Of a stretch of 64,000 nucleotides of DNA, positions 34,132 to 43,870 are shown in pieces. Numbering within the stretch: the first letter of the stretch is position 1; every line of letters starts with the position of its first letter. This DNA is from Staphylococcus hsinchuensis (GTDB taxonomy: Bacteria > Bacillota > Bacilli > Staphylococcales > Staphylococcaceae). The notes under the pieces are model-generated. The model ran no database searches, was not told the origin of the DNA, and was given only the letters and a program-made list of their open reading frames with translations. The translations under genes were made by a program, and so were the position numbers. Location of the stretch: the NCBI RefSeq assembly GCF_038789205.1, contig NZ_CP128355.1, positions 1,426,001 through 1,490,000 on the forward strand, read 5' to 3'.

Positions 34132-35340
34132 ATGAAACGAATATTACTTGCCGTTACTGGCGGTATTGCAGCTTATAAAGCGATTGATTTAACGAGTAAA
34201 CTCACTCAAGCGGGTTACGATGTCAGAGTAATGTTAACTGATCATGCTCAAGAATTTGTTACGCCTTTAGCTTTTCAAGCGATTGGTCGAAATACGGTTT
34301 ATACAAGTACCTTTATTGAACAAAATCCAGAAGAAATACAACATGTTGCTTTAGGTGATTGGGCGGATGCCATCGTTGTCGCACCTGCTACTGCCAATAC
34401 CCTTGCAAAGTTAGCACATGGTATTGCTGATGATATGGTCACTTCAACGCTACTTGCTACAGAAACACCAAAGTTCGTTGCACCTGCAATGAATGTTCAT
34501 ATGTATGAAAACAATAGAACGCAACATAATATGTCAATTTTACGTTCAGATGGATATCACTTTTTAGAACCTGGTGAAGGCTTTTTAGCATGTGGCTATG
34601 TAGCTAAAGGACGTATGGAAGAACCATTACAAATCGTTGAACGTTTGACTCACTTTTTCAAAAATGAAGAGGAATCTACACATGAACAACCAAGTCGTTT
34701 TAAAGGTAAGCATGTCTTAATTACTGCAGGACCGACTGTCGAAGAGCTTGATCCTGTTAGATATTTATCTAATCGTTCATCAGGTAAAATAGGTTATGCT
34801 TTAGCTGAAACACTTCAACAACGTGGTGCACTTGTCACACTTGTTTCAGGACCGACAAATCTCACAGCACCAGAACAGGTCAACTTAATTCAAGTTAAGA
34901 GTGCCGATGAAATGTTTGAAGCTGTAAAATCAAATTTCGAGAACCAAGACATTATCTTTAAAGCTGCAGCAGTTTCAGATTATGCTCCAGAAACACCACT
35001 AGACCATAAATTGAAGAAACAAGATGGTACATTATCTGTCACATTCAAACGTACGCCGGATATTCTTAAATATTTAGGAGAACATAAAACACACCAATAT
35101 TTAGTTGGATTTGCAGCTGAAACTCAAAATATTGAAGCTTATGCTAAGCAAAAGCTAGAACGTAAAAAAGCAGATGTAATTATTGCTAATAACGTTGGAG
35201 ATTTATCTATAGGATTTAGTTCAGACGACAATGATTATACGATGTACTTTAAAGATGGTAATGATATACATTTAGGTAAAAAGAAAAAAACAGAGTTAGC
35301 AGAAATGATTGTAGATAGTGTAGAAGCAAGGTGGCATTAG
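34132..35340 (+). CDS. coaBC: bifunctional phosphopantothenoylcysteine decarboxylase/synthetase
   Basis: Two consecutive coenzyme A steps. From ATG 34132 (GGAGGA at 34118-34123) it is 402 aa. The N-terminal FMN-dependent decarboxylase domain has GGIAAYKAIDL, PAMNVHMYENN and the flap Cys154 in LACGYVAKGR. The C-terminal synthetase domain starts about residue 190 with LITAGPTVEELDPVRYLSNRSSGKIG and contains NNVGDLSIGFSSDDN. Also known as Dfp. The frame upstream to 34099 is an extension without family support. priA begins one base after the stop. Confidence 0.96.
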   Translation: MKRILLAVTGGIAAYKAIDLTSKLTQAGYDVRVMLTDHAQEFVTPLAFQAIGRNTVYTSTFIEQNPEEIQHVALGDWADAIVVAPATANTLAKLAHGIADDMVTSTLLATETPKFVAPAMNVHMYENNRTQHNMSILRSDGYHFLEPGEGFLACGYVAKGRMEEPLQIVERLTHFFKNEEESTHEQPSRFKGKHVLITAGPTVEELDPVRYLSNRSSGKIGYALAETLQQRGALVTLVSGPTNLTAPEQVNLIQVKSADEMFEAVKSNFENQDIIFKAAAVSDYAPETPLDHKLKKQDGTLSVTFKRTPDILKYLGEHKTHQYLVGFAAETQNIEAYAKQKLERKKADVIIANNVGDLSIGFSSDDNDYTMYFKDGNDIHLGKKKKTELAEMIVDSVEARWH

Positions 35341-35341
35341 T

Positions 35342-37750
35342 ATGATAGCAAAGGTCATAGTAGACATTCCGTCAAAAAGTGTTGACTTCACTTTTGATTA
35401 TTTAATTCCGGATCAAATGCAAGCCATGATTCAAGTTGGGATGCGTGTGATTGTGCCATTTGGTCCACGAACTGTACAAGGATACATTATGTCTCTGACT
35501 GACCAACCTGATTCGGATATGGATATTTCAAAATTAAAGAAAATTAAAGAGATTCAAGATATCCAACCTGAGTTAACACAAGAACTCATTCAATTAACAG
35601 AGTGGTACAACCAATATTTTGTTACGAAACGTATTTCGATGTTAGAGGCAATGTTACCGAGTGCTATAAAAGCAAAGTATACGAAATACTTTAAAATTGA
35701 ATCATTTTCAGAAGTACCCCAACAACTACAACTAAAATTTAATAACGAAGGGTTATACCCATACAAAGAAGCTCAATCTAATAATGATTTAACGGCTATA
35801 ACACCTCTATTAAAGCAAGGTGTCATTTCAGAAGAAACGAAACTGACGCAAAATGTATCAAAAAAGAAACAAAGAGCGGTAAGGTTAATTGAAGGCTTTG
35901 ATGTTGATGCAGTGTTAGGTTCATTAGAAAAGTCACCGAAACAATATGATGTTTATGCTTATTTGATTGATGAACAACACCATACTGTAACTCTGAAACA
36001 ATTAGATGAAATGTCCTTTTCTAAATCTAGTATCGATACATTAATTCGTAAAGGATTTATTGAAAAATATGATGCCATCATTGATCGAGATCCTTTTGAA
36101 ACGCGTGTGTTTGAACAAGATGAAAAACAAGTACTAACCACCGAGCAACAAGTAGCTTATGATTCAATAATAGAAACGATTGAATCTCAGCAACAACGGA
36201 CATTTTTACTTCACGGCGTAACAGGATCAGGTAAAACCGAGGTGTATTTACAGACGATTGAAACGGTGCTTAATCTTGGGAAACAAGCGATGATGCTCGT
36301 ACCTGAAATTGCGTTAACGCCACAAATGGTATTGCGTTTTAAACGTCGGTTTGGTGATGATGTGGCTGTACTGCATTCGGGATTATCGAAAGGCGAACGT
36401 TATGACGAGTGGCAAAAAATACGTGACGGAAAAGCAAGTGTGAGTGTAGGTGCACGCTCGAGTGTCTTTGCCCCTTTTAAAAACTTAGGCATGATTATCA
36501 TCGATGAAGAACATGAATCTTCATATAAGCAAGAAGATTATCCACGATACCATGCACGAGATATCGCACAATGGCGGAGTCAGTATCATCATTGCCCATT
36601 AATTTTAGGGAGTGCGACGCCAAGTTTAGAAAGCTTTGCACGTGCTGAAAAGGGTGTATATGAACTGTTAGCGTTACCTTCTAGAGTTAATCAAAAGATA
36701 TTACCTGAAGTCGATATTGTTGATATGAGAGAGGAATTAAGCTCGGGTAACCGTTCCATGTTTTCTAAACAGTTACATCAAGCAATTGAAGAAAAACTTG
36801 CTCGACAAGAACAAATCGTGTTGTTTTTAAACAGACGCGGTTATGCTTCATTTATGCTTTGTCGGGATTGTGGTCACGTACCACAATGTCCAAATTGTGA
36901 TATTTCTTTAACTTATCATAAGTCAACGGATCAGTTGAAATGTCATTATTGTGGTTACCAAGCTACACCTTCGAACCAATGTCCAAACTGTGAGAGTGAC
37001 CATATTAGACAAGTTGGGACAGGGACACAACGTGTTGAAGAGTTATTACAACAAACATTTCCAGAGGCTCGAATCATACGTATGGATGTCGATACGACTT
37101 CACGTAAAGGCGCCCATGAAAAGTTACTAGAAGATTTCGGCGAAGGTAAAGGAGATATCTTGTTAGGCACACAAATGATTGCCAAAGGATTAGATTTCCC
37201 AAATATCACGTTAGTCGGTGTGTTGAATGCCGATACGATGTTAAATTTACCAGATTTCAGAGCAAGTGAAAGAACATTCCAATTGTTGACCCAAGTTGCA
37301 GGTCGTGCCGGACGACATGAAAAAGAAGGAAAGGTAATTATACAAACTTATAATCCGGAACATTATGCAATTAAAGACGTTCAAGCTAATAACTTCAAAG
37401 AATTTTATGATAAAGAAATGAATTATCGTAAACTTGGAAAATACCCTCCATATTTCTTTTTAATTAACTTTACGATTTCACATAAAGACATGAAAAAAGT
37501 CATGGAAGCTTCAAAACATATTCATAAAATTTTATTGCAATATTTAACTGATAAATCGCTCGTATTAGGGCCATCACCTGCAGCATTATCAAGAATAAAT
37601 AAAGAATATCGTTTCCAAATATTAATCAAATACAAACAAGAGCCAGCATTAGTAGACGCCCTAAAATATTTAGATGAATACTACCATGATTTATATGTTA
37701 AAGATAAACTTTCATTAAAAATTGATATCAACCCACAAATGTTAATGTAA
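35342..37750 (+). CDS. priA: primosomal protein N' (replication restart helicase PriA)
   Basis: 3'-5' helicase that reloads the replisome at stalled forks. The 802-aa protein has the N-terminal fork-binding domain, helicase Walker A GVTGSGKTE (about 291-299), DEEH box (about 388), eight zinc-binding cysteines arranged as CRDCGHVPQCPNC and CHYCGYQ...CPNC inserted in the second helicase lobe, QMIAKGLDFPNITLVGVLNADT and QVAGRAGR. It runs with coaBC, and a terminator follows. Confidence 0.97.
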   Translation: MIAKVIVDIPSKSVDFTFDYLIPDQMQAMIQVGMRVIVPFGPRTVQGYIMSLTDQPDSDMDISKLKKIKEIQDIQPELTQELIQLTEWYNQYFVTKRISMLEAMLPSAIKAKYTKYFKIESFSEVPQQLQLKFNNEGLYPYKEAQSNNDLTAITPLLKQGVISEETKLTQNVSKKKQRAVRLIEGFDVDAVLGSLEKSPKQYDVYAYLIDEQHHTVTLKQLDEMSFSKSSIDTLIRKGFIEKYDAIIDRDPFETRVFEQDEKQVLTTEQQVAYDSIIETIESQQQRTFLLHGVTGSGKTEVYLQTIETVLNLGKQAMMLVPEIALTPQMVLRFKRRFGDDVAVLHSGLSKGERYDEWQKIRDGKASVSVGARSSVFAPFKNLGMIIIDEEHESSYKQEDYPRYHARDIAQWRSQYHHCPLILGSATPSLESFARAEKGVYELLALPSRVNQKILPEVDIVDMREELSSGNRSMFSKQLHQAIEEKLARQEQIVLFLNRRGYASFMLCRDCGHVPQCPNCDISLTYHKSTDQLKCHYCGYQATPSNQCPNCESDHIRQVGTGTQRVEELLQQTFPEARIIRMDVDTTSRKGAHEKLLEDFGEGKGDILLGTQMIAKGLDFPNITLVGVLNADTMLNLPDFRASERTFQLLTQVAGRAGRHEKEGKVIIQTYNPEHYAIKDVQANNFKEFYDKEMNYRKLGKYPPYFFLINFTISHKDMKKVMEASKHIHKILLQYLTDKSLVLGPSPAALSRINKEYRFQILIKYKQEPALVDALKYLDEYYHDLYVKDKLSLKIDINPQMLM

Positions 37751-37754
37751 ATAC

Positions 37755-37799
37755 AATCCCATTCAAAGAATTTAAATCTTTGAGTGGGATTTTATTTTT
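37755..37799 (+). terminator. terminator after priA
   Basis: AATCCCATTCAAAGA (37755-37769) and TCTTTGAGTGGGATT (37777-37791) pair with one T-G and are followed by TTATTTTTT. Confidence 0.88.
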
Positions 37800-38006
37800 T
37801 GATTGATGTTTCAGGTACTATTTTTTTGAATGTATTTACTCTAAAAATATTTAAAATAGAACTAAACATGGATTGCATTTAAACCATGATAAAGGTATAT
37901 TAATTAATAACGAGTAAATATTCAGAATATTTTAATTTTTCAATTGTTTTAGATGTTGTGATAGTTCAAGGATAACATTTTATTTTTCGTGCAGAGGGGT
38001 GTGCTT

Positions 38007-38201
38007 ATGAGTTTAATGAGTAATAGAGAAGCTACCGGTTTGAGCATAGAAGAATTATCGAATCGTTTAGCTTCATTATATAATTCAAATTTAAGTAAGG
38101 ACATGATAAGAAATATTGAAGCTAAAAAAGAAATGTTGAAAGAAGAGGATGCGAAGATGTTAGCTGAGTTTTTCAATACGACAGCAGATGATGTTGGTTA
38201 A
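38007..38201 (+). CDS. small XRE-like helix-turn-helix protein
   Basis: 64 aa from ATG 38007, with AGAGGGG (37993-37999) upstream; GTG 37989 extends the frame but contains that ribosome binding site. The arrangement GLSIEELSNRLASLYNSNLSKDMIRNIEAKKEMLKEEDAKMLAEFFNTTADDV follows the helix order of XRE/Cro proteins: helix 2-3, recognition helix ending in an xIE-type motif, then an LAxFFxxxxDDV ending. The usual Gln at the start of helix 2 is absent, so DNA binding is inferred. There is no partner toxin or antitoxin nearby. Confidence 0.6.
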   Translation: MSLMSNREATGLSIEELSNRLASLYNSNLSKDMIRNIEAKKEMLKEEDAKMLAEFFNTTADDVG

Positions 38202-38320
38202 TCATAAGTATGATTGAGTTATAATCCTAGTTAAATGACAAAATATTATTTTGATTGCATTTCAAATAGTTTTAGTCAAACAATATATATTTTATTTAAT
38301 GACAAAGGGGGCTAGCAAAT

Positions 38321-39013
38321 ATGCAATATAATCGTTTTAATCAACCTATTGGAGAATCAATAACAGATTTTAATAACCCACCTATGCCACATTTTTCAAC
38401 ATTAACTGGGATTTATTGCAGATTGGAAAAGTTTACAGAGCATCATATTGATGACTTATATATGCATTTTAAAGAAGAATCAGATGCACCTAATTGGACA
38501 TATTTACCAGATGATCAACCACAAACGTATATTGCATTTAAAGAGCAATTTAGAGAGAAAATTACGAGTAAAGACCCTTATTATATAGCTGTAATTGATA
38601 AATCATCCAATCGAGCATTAGGTATTGTATCACTGTTACGTATCAACTGTAATCACGGTACGATTGAAGTAGGACATATTCATTATTCAAATCAATTACA
38701 GAAAAGTCGGATTGCTACGGAAGCACAATTCTTATTAGCACGACATGTATTCGACAACTTAGGATATAGAAGGTACGAATGGAAATGTGATGCACTCAAT
38801 CAACCCTCTAAAAAAGCAGCACAACGACTTGGTTTCCAATATGAAGGTACTTTTAGAAACCATGTTATATATAAAGGGAGAACACGTGATACAAGTTGGT
38901 TTGCAATGACAGATAGTGATTGGTATAACATTAAACCGTTTTATGAAAGATGGTTAGACCCTACGAACTTTGATGAAGAAGGGCGTCAGCGAACAACTTT
39001 ATCTATTAAATAA
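38321..39013 (+). CDS. GNAT family N-acetyltransferase (RimJ/RimL-like)
   Basis: 230 aa from ATG 38321, with AAAGGGGG just upstream. It belongs to the long GNAT group that begins with an N-terminal lead-in (MQYNRFNQPIGESITDF) followed by PHFSTLTGIYCRLEKFTEHHIDDLY. The acetyl-CoA binding region corresponds to SLLRINCNHGTIEVGHIHYSNQLQKSRIATEAQFLLARHVFDNLGYRRYEWKCDALN, then the GFQYEGTFRNHVIYKGRTRDTSWFAM ending common to Rim-type enzymes. The acceptor is unknown (protein N-terminus, amino acid or small molecule). It is followed by its own terminator, and I do not remember it at this position in S. aureus. Confidence 0.85.
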   Translation: MQYNRFNQPIGESITDFNNPPMPHFSTLTGIYCRLEKFTEHHIDDLYMHFKEESDAPNWTYLPDDQPQTYIAFKEQFREKITSKDPYYIAVIDKSSNRALGIVSLLRINCNHGTIEVGHIHYSNQLQKSRIATEAQFLLARHVFDNLGYRRYEWKCDALNQPSKKAAQRLGFQYEGTFRNHVIYKGRTRDTSWFAMTDSDWYNIKPFYERWLDPTNFDEEGRQRTTLSIK

Positions 39014-39066
39014 AGTAACGATCGAAGGCATATACATCTACAAAGTTAAATATTATTACACACCGA

Positions 39067-39099
39067 CTAGAGCATAGAGATATGTTCTAGTTTTATTTT
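39067..39099 (+). terminator. terminator after the GNAT gene
   Basis: CTAGAGCATA (39067-39076) and TATGTTCTAG (39081-39090) form a 10-bp stem with a GAGA loop, followed by TTTTATTTT. Confidence 0.85.
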
Positions 39100-39239
39100 A
39101 AAAATATTAAAACCATAACATTATTATGTAAACTAAAATTATATTTAAAATTATAATACAGCATAAACATTGTTTATCTTTAGCATTCAACTTCATATCA
39201 TATTACTATAAGAATATAGATTGAGTGTCGAAGAACAGG

Positions 39240-39268
39240 GTGCAAATCTAGTAAAAGTAAGTTATAAT
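39240..39268 (+). promoter_or_regulatory. promoter candidate for the def-like/fmt operon
   Basis: GTGCAA (39240-39245), 17 bases, then a consensus TATAAT (39263-39268). It lies 32 bases before the def-like gene. Confidence 0.45.
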
Positions 39269-39300
39269 GACATGATGAAATTTTCTAAGGAGTAAGCAAG

Positions 39301-39789
39301 ATGACGATAAAAAAACTTGTGCCAGCAAAACATCCAATATTATCTAAAAAGATCCCACAAACAACGCAATTTGATTCGCAATTAGAACAATTATTACTTG
39401 ATTTAGAAGATACGATGTACGCAGAAGAAGCGTCTGCAATATGTGCACCTCAGATTGGAATATCTCAACAGGTTGCGATGATTGATATGGAAGTTGATGG
39501 CTTACTACAATTGATTAACCCACAATTAGTCAGTGCGTCAGAAGAAACAGATACAGATTTAGAAGGGTCTGTGAGTTTTCCTGATGTATTCGGTGAAGTG
39601 AAACGTAGTAAAATGATTGTCGTAAAGAGTAATGATAAAAAAGGTAATGAAGTAGAAATGACAGCTCACGATGACGTTGCACGTATGATTTTACATATGA
39701 TGGATCATTTTGAAGGAATTGTATTTACGCAACGAGCTGAAAAAATATTAAATGAAGAAGAAGTGGAGGCGTATTTTGAAAATGAGTAA
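39301..39789 (+). CDS. peptide deformylase-like protein with degenerate active site
   Basis: 162 aa, peptide deformylase fold, placed before fmt like a def gene. The three catalytic motifs are altered. Motif 1 (GxGLAAPQ) reads AICAPQIG. Motif 2 (EGCLS), whose Cys is the metal ligand, reads EGSVS. Motif 3 (HExDH) reads HMMDH, keeping both His but replacing the catalytic Glu. An enzyme lacking both Cys and Glu should not deformylate. The S. aureus paralogue at this locus, as I remember it, is also degenerate (EGSIT, HIIDQ). AAGGAG precedes the ATG; the 3' end overlaps fmt. Confidence 0.92.
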   Translation: MTIKKLVPAKHPILSKKIPQTTQFDSQLEQLLLDLEDTMYAEEASAICAPQIGISQQVAMIDMEVDGLLQLINPQLVSASEETDTDLEGSVSFPDVFGEVKRSKMIVVKSNDKKGNEVEMTAHDDVARMILHMMDHFEGIVFTQRAEKILNEEEVEAYFENE

Positions 39790-40714
39790 TGTAATCTTTA
39801 TGGGTACACCAGATTTTTCAACAAAAGTATTAGAAATGCTAATTGCAGAACACAATGTGATAGCAGTCGTAACACAACCTGATCGTCCTGTTGGTAGAAA
39901 GCGTAAACTCACATCGCCACCAGTTAAACAAGTCGCAGTTGATCACGGTCTACCTGTCTATCAGCCTGAAAAGCTATCTCAATCTGATGACTTACAAAAA
40001 TTAATTGATTTAGATGCGGATTTAATCGTCACGGCAGCATTTGGTCAATTACTACCTGAATCTTTATTAAATGCACCAAAGTTAGGAGCAATTAACGTGC
40101 ATGCCTCATTATTACCAAAATATCGAGGCGGTGCACCTATACATCAAGCGATTATCGAGGGCGAAAAGGAAACAGGTATTACCATCATGTATATGGTTAA
40201 GAAACTCGATGCAGGTAATATCATTTCTCAACAATCTATCGCCATTGAAGAACAAGACGATGTAGGTTCTATGCACGATAAATTAAGCTTTTTAGGTGCA
40301 GATTTACTCAAAGAAACATTGCCTTCAATTATAAATGGTACGAACGATAGCATCCCTCAAGATGAAACAGCAGCAACCTTTGCTTCAAACATAAGTAGAG
40401 AAGATGAAAAAGTTGATTGGTCTCAATCTGCTGAAACAATATACAACCATATACGTGGATTATCTCCTTGGCCTGTAGCATATACAAAAATGGATGATGG
40501 AAATATGAAATTATTTGCAGCGCGTATTGAAAAAGGTAAATCTGGTAAACCGGGTACAATTATAGAAACGACTAAAAAGGCTATTATTGTAGCTACAGGC
40601 TCTGATGATGCGATTGCATTAACAGATATTCAAGTTGCCGGTAAGAAACGCATGTTAGCTGCAAGTTACTTGAGTGGCGTTCAAGACTCACTCGTAGGAA
40701 AGGAATTAACATGA
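39782..40714 (+). CDS. fmt: methionyl-tRNA formyltransferase
   Basis: Formylates Met-tRNA for initiation, using 10-formyl-tetrahydrofolate. 310 aa from ATG 39782. The formyl-transfer active site includes the Asn-His segment [19 protein letters not shown], with [16 protein letters not shown] following, and a C-terminal tRNA-binding domain. GGAGG (39765-39769) is 12 bases from ATG 39782 but only 6 from an in-frame TTG at 39776, so a two-residue longer form is possible. The open frame to 39752 is not supported. It overlaps rsmB by four bases. Confidence 0.95.
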   Translation: MSNVIFMGTPDFSTKVLEMLIAEHNVIAVVTQPDRPVGRKRKLTSPPVKQVAVDHGLPVYQPEKLSQSDDLQKLIDLDADLIVTAAFGQLLPESLLNAPKLGAINVHASLLPKYRGGAPIHQAIIEGEKETGITIMYMVKKLDAGNIISQQSIAIEEQDDVGSMHDKLSFLGADLLKETLPSIINGTNDSIPQDETAATFASNISREDEKVDWSQSAETIYNHIRGLSPWPVAYTKMDDGNMKLFAARIEKGKSGKPGTIIETTKKAIIVATGSDDAIALTDIQVAGKKRMLAASYLSGVQDSLVGKELT

Positions 40715-42024
40715 CATTAGACGTTACAGTAAGATCATTAGCATTTGAAACCTTACAAGATATTTTAAACGATAAAGCCTATAGTAATATCGTCATTAAC
40801 GAAGTGCTCTCAAATAATGAATTAAATCGCTCAGATAAAGCTTTATTTACAGAACTCGTTTACGGAACTTTAAAGCGAAAATTCACCTTAGATTATTATT
40901 TAAAACCCTTTGTTCAAACGAAGTTGAAAGGTTGGGTACGTCAGTTACTATGGATGAGTATTTATCAATATGTCTATCTAGATAAAGTGCCAGAACATGC
41001 GATTATCAATGAAGCTGTTGAAATCGCTAAATCAAAAGGTGGACCGCATAACGGAAATGTTGTCAATGGTATACTGCGATCAATCATGCGTAGTGAGTTA
41101 CCCGACTTTTCAGAGATCACTGATGATAAGAAGAGAATTGCCTTACAGTATAGTTTACCAAAATGGTTAGTCGATCATTGGGTGACTCATCACGATATAC
41201 CACAAACTGAAACAATCGCACAGTCACTGTTAACAAAGGTAGATCAAACTGTGCGGGTAAATCTCACAAGAATTACGGTATCTGAAGCACAATCAAGGTT
41301 AGAACAAGAAGGTTATAGTGTGCAGGTCGATCCACATTTAGCTTATTGTCTCCATATTAGTAGTAAGCCGATTATTGAATCGCGTCTGTTTAAAGACGGT
41401 TTGATTTCGATTCAAGATAAAAGTTCGATGTTTGTGGCGCATCTAATGGATCTTAAAGAGGGCGATGAAGTGTTAGATGCTTGTAGTGCACCGGGTGGTA
41501 AAGCATGCCATATGGCAGAAATATTAAATGATACAGGTAATATTGGTGCGACAGATATTCACGAACACAAAATAGATTTAATCGACTTTAATATTAAAAA
41601 GTTAAGATTATCTAACATTTCCTCTTTTGAACATGATGCTACTAAAAAGTACGCTAAAGTATATGATAAGATTTTAGTTGATGCTCCGTGTAGTGGGTTT
41701 GGTGTATTACGCCATAAACCCGAAATTAAATACGAACAGTCACAAACAAGCATTGATTCACTTGTTGAAACTCAGTTAGCTATATTAGACAATGTCAAAG
41801 ATAGCGTGAAACCAGGTGGCACGTTAATGTATTCAACTTGTACGATAGAACAAATGGAAAATGAGAACGTTATTTATACATTTTTAAAAGCTAATAAAGA
41901 CTTTGAATTTGATCCTATTGTTCATCCTATTACTGGTGAACTTGTAAAAACGATGCAAATACTACCCCAAGACTTTAACTCTGATGGATTTTTTATAACT
42001 AGAATTAAAAGAAAGGAAAATTAA
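40711..42024 (+). CDS. rsmB: 16S rRNA (cytosine-967-C5)-methyltransferase RsmB
   Basis: Methylates C967 of 16S rRNA; also called Sun or FmuB. The 437-aa protein has an N-terminal NusB-like RNA-binding domain (about 1-140) and a C-terminal Rossmann methyltransferase domain with [15 protein letters not shown] for SAM. The two catalytic cysteines of the m5C family are in VDAPCSGFG and [13 protein letters not shown]. Its ATG overlaps the fmt stop (ATGA). rlmN follows after 3 bases. Confidence 0.96.
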   Translation: MTLDVTVRSLAFETLQDILNDKAYSNIVINEVLSNNELNRSDKALFTELVYGTLKRKFTLDYYLKPFVQTKLKGWVRQLLWMSIYQYVYLDKVPEHAIINEAVEIAKSKGGPHNGNVVNGILRSIMRSELPDFSEITDDKKRIALQYSLPKWLVDHWVTHHDIPQTETIAQSLLTKVDQTVRVNLTRITVSEAQSRLEQEGYSVQVDPHLAYCLHISSKPIIESRLFKDGLISIQDKSSMFVAHLMDLKEGDEVLDACSAPGGKACHMAEILNDTGNIGATDIHEHKIDLIDFNIKKLRLSNISSFEHDATKKYAKVYDKILVDAPCSGFGVLRHKPEIKYEQSQTSIDSLVETQLAILDNVKDSVKPGGTLMYSTCTIEQMENENVIYTFLKANKDFEFDPIVHPITGELVKTMQILPQDFNSDGFFITRIKRKEN

Positions 42025-42027
42025 TAC

Positions 42028-43122
42028 ATGATTACCTCAGAAAAGAAGAAAAAGAATAAATTCTTGCCAAATTTTGAAAAGCAATCAATTTATTCGTTAA
42101 GATACGATGAAATGCAAAATTGGTTAGTAGAAAAGGGTCAACAAAAATTTAGAGCAAAGCAGATTTTTGAATGGCTTTATGAAAAGCGTGTAGATGACAT
42201 CGATGAAATGACAAACTTATCTAAGGATTTAAGAGAATTATTGAAAGAAAACTTTGCTATGACAACACTCTCAACAGTTGTTAAACAAGAAAGTAGAGAC
42301 GGTACGATTAAGTTCTTGTTTGAACTTCAAGATGGTTATACGATTGAAACTGTCTTAATGCGTCATGAATATGGAAATTCAGTATGTGTGACAACCCAAG
42401 TTGGTTGTCGTATCGGTTGTACATTCTGTGCCTCTACTTTAGGCGGTTTAAAGCGTAATTTAGAAGCAGGTGAAATTGTCTCTCAAGTATTAACAGTTCA
42501 AAAAGCGCTTGACGCTACTGAAGAGCGTGTTTCACAAATTGTTATTATGGGCATTGGCGAACCATTTGAAAACTATGATGAAATGATGGACTTTTTAAGA
42601 ATTGTTAACGATGATAATGGATTAAATATTGGTGCACGTCATATCACTGTATCAACATCGGGTATCATTCCTCGTATATATGACTTTGCGGAAGAAGACA
42701 TCCAAATAAACTTTGCTGTAAGTTTACATGGTGCAAACGATGAAATACGTTCTCGTTTAATGCCTATCAATAGAGCTTATAATGTAGAAAAACTAATGGA
42801 AGCAATTAATTATTATCAAGAGAAAACGAATAGACGTATCACTTTCGAATATGGGTTATTCGGAGGCGTTAACGATCAACCTAAACACGCGCGTGAATTA
42901 GCACACCTAATCCAACACTTAAATTGTCACGTCAACTTAATTCCAGTCAACCACGTACCTGAAAGAAATTACGTTAAGACACCAAAAGATGATATATTTA
43001 ACTTTGAAAAGGAATTAAAACGTTTAGGAATCAATGCTACAATTAGACGTGAACAAGGTGCAGATATTGATGCTGCTTGTGGTCAATTACGTGCTAAGGA
43101 AAGACAAGTAGAAACGAGGTAG
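42028..43122 (+). CDS. rlmN: 23S rRNA (adenine-2503-C2)/tRNA methyltransferase RlmN
   Basis: Radical-SAM enzyme that makes m2A2503 in 23S rRNA and m2A37 in some tRNAs. 364 aa. The 4Fe-4S motif CxxxCxxC is Cys127, Cys131 and Cys134 (CRIGCTFC), and the C-terminal methylene-carrying Cys is in DAACGQLRA. It should not be confused with Cfr: position and length fit the housekeeping gene. AAAGGAAAA lies at the end of rsmB. Confidence 0.96.
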   Translation: MITSEKKKKNKFLPNFEKQSIYSLRYDEMQNWLVEKGQQKFRAKQIFEWLYEKRVDDIDEMTNLSKDLRELLKENFAMTTLSTVVKQESRDGTIKFLFELQDGYTIETVLMRHEYGNSVCVTTQVGCRIGCTFCASTLGGLKRNLEAGEIVSQVLTVQKALDATEERVSQIVIMGIGEPFENYDEMMDFLRIVNDDNGLNIGARHITVSTSGIIPRIYDFAEEDIQINFAVSLHGANDEIRSRLMPINRAYNVEKLMEAINYYQEKTNRRITFEYGLFGGVNDQPKHARELAHLIQHLNCHVNLIPVNHVPERNYVKTPKDDIFNFEKELKRLGINATIRREQGADIDAACGQLRAKERQVETR

Positions 43123-43126
43123 AGAT

Positions 43127-43870
43127 ATGCTAAGAGCACAATTTTTTACTGATACAGGTCAATTTCGAGAAAAGAATGAGGATGCTGGTGGCGTTTTTTA
43201 TAATCAAACTGATCAACAATTACTCGTCTTGTGTGATGGCATGGGTGGTCATCGCGCAGGAGAAGTGGCGAGTCAATTCGTAACGAAAGAATTGCAAAGA
43301 TATTTTGAATCAGAAAACCTTATAGAGCCAGATCAAGCTGAAAATTGGTTGCGCGCAACCTTAAAGTCGATTAATCGAGAGTTGTATCAAAAATCAGTAG
43401 AAACCCCTGAATACAGAGGTATGGGGACAACTTGTGTCTGTGCTTTAATCTACGATCGATTTACCGTAATGGCTAATATCGGTGATTCTCGTGCTTATAT
43501 TATTAACAGCAGAGAAATAGAACAAATAACTAATGATCATTCATTTGTAAATCATCTCGTTATGATGGGACAAATTACACCGGAAGAAGCATTTAACCAC
43601 CCACAACGTAATATCATTACGAAAGTGATGGGGACAGACAAATTAGTAACACCAGATATTTTTGTAAAAAGAATTAATTTTTACGATTATATATTATTAA
43701 ATACAGATGGTTTAACAGATTTTGTACATGATCAAACGATTCACGAGGCATTGCAACAACCAAATGAATTAGCCCAACAAGGTCAAAATTTAATCGAACT
43801 TGCTAAATCATCTGACACCAATGATAATGTCAGCCTGATATTGGCAGAAATTGAAGGTGATAAAGTATGA
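43127..43870 (+). CDS. stp1: PP2C-family Ser/Thr phosphatase Stp1/PrpC
   Basis: Mn/Mg-dependent phosphatase that reverses PknB phosphorylation. 247 aa with the PP2C metal motifs in order: DTGQFREKNEDAGG, LCDGMGGHRAGEVAS, GMGTTCVCALI, NIGDSRAYI, NTDGLTDF and DTNDNVSLI. All metal-binding Asp positions are present. It overlaps pknB by four bases, the standard phosphatase-kinase pair in Firmicutes. ACGAGGTAGAG upstream supports the ATG at 43127. Confidence 0.96.
   Translation: MLRAQFFTDTGQFREKNEDAGGVFYNQTDQQLLVLCDGMGGHRAGEVASQFVTKELQRYFESENLIEPDQAENWLRATLKSINRELYQKSVETPEYRGMGTTCVCALIYDRFTVMANIGDSRAYIINSREIEQITNDHSFVNHLVMMGQITPEEAFNHPQRNIITKVMGTDKLVTPDIFVKRINFYDYILLNTDGLTDFVHDQTIHEALQQPNELAQQGQNLIELAKSSDTNDNVSLILAEIEGDKV

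Noticed and set aside
42028..43122. rlmN as the Cfr antibiotic-resistance methyltransferase
   Set aside because: Position after rsmB, 364-aa length and N-terminal sequence fit the housekeeping RlmN.
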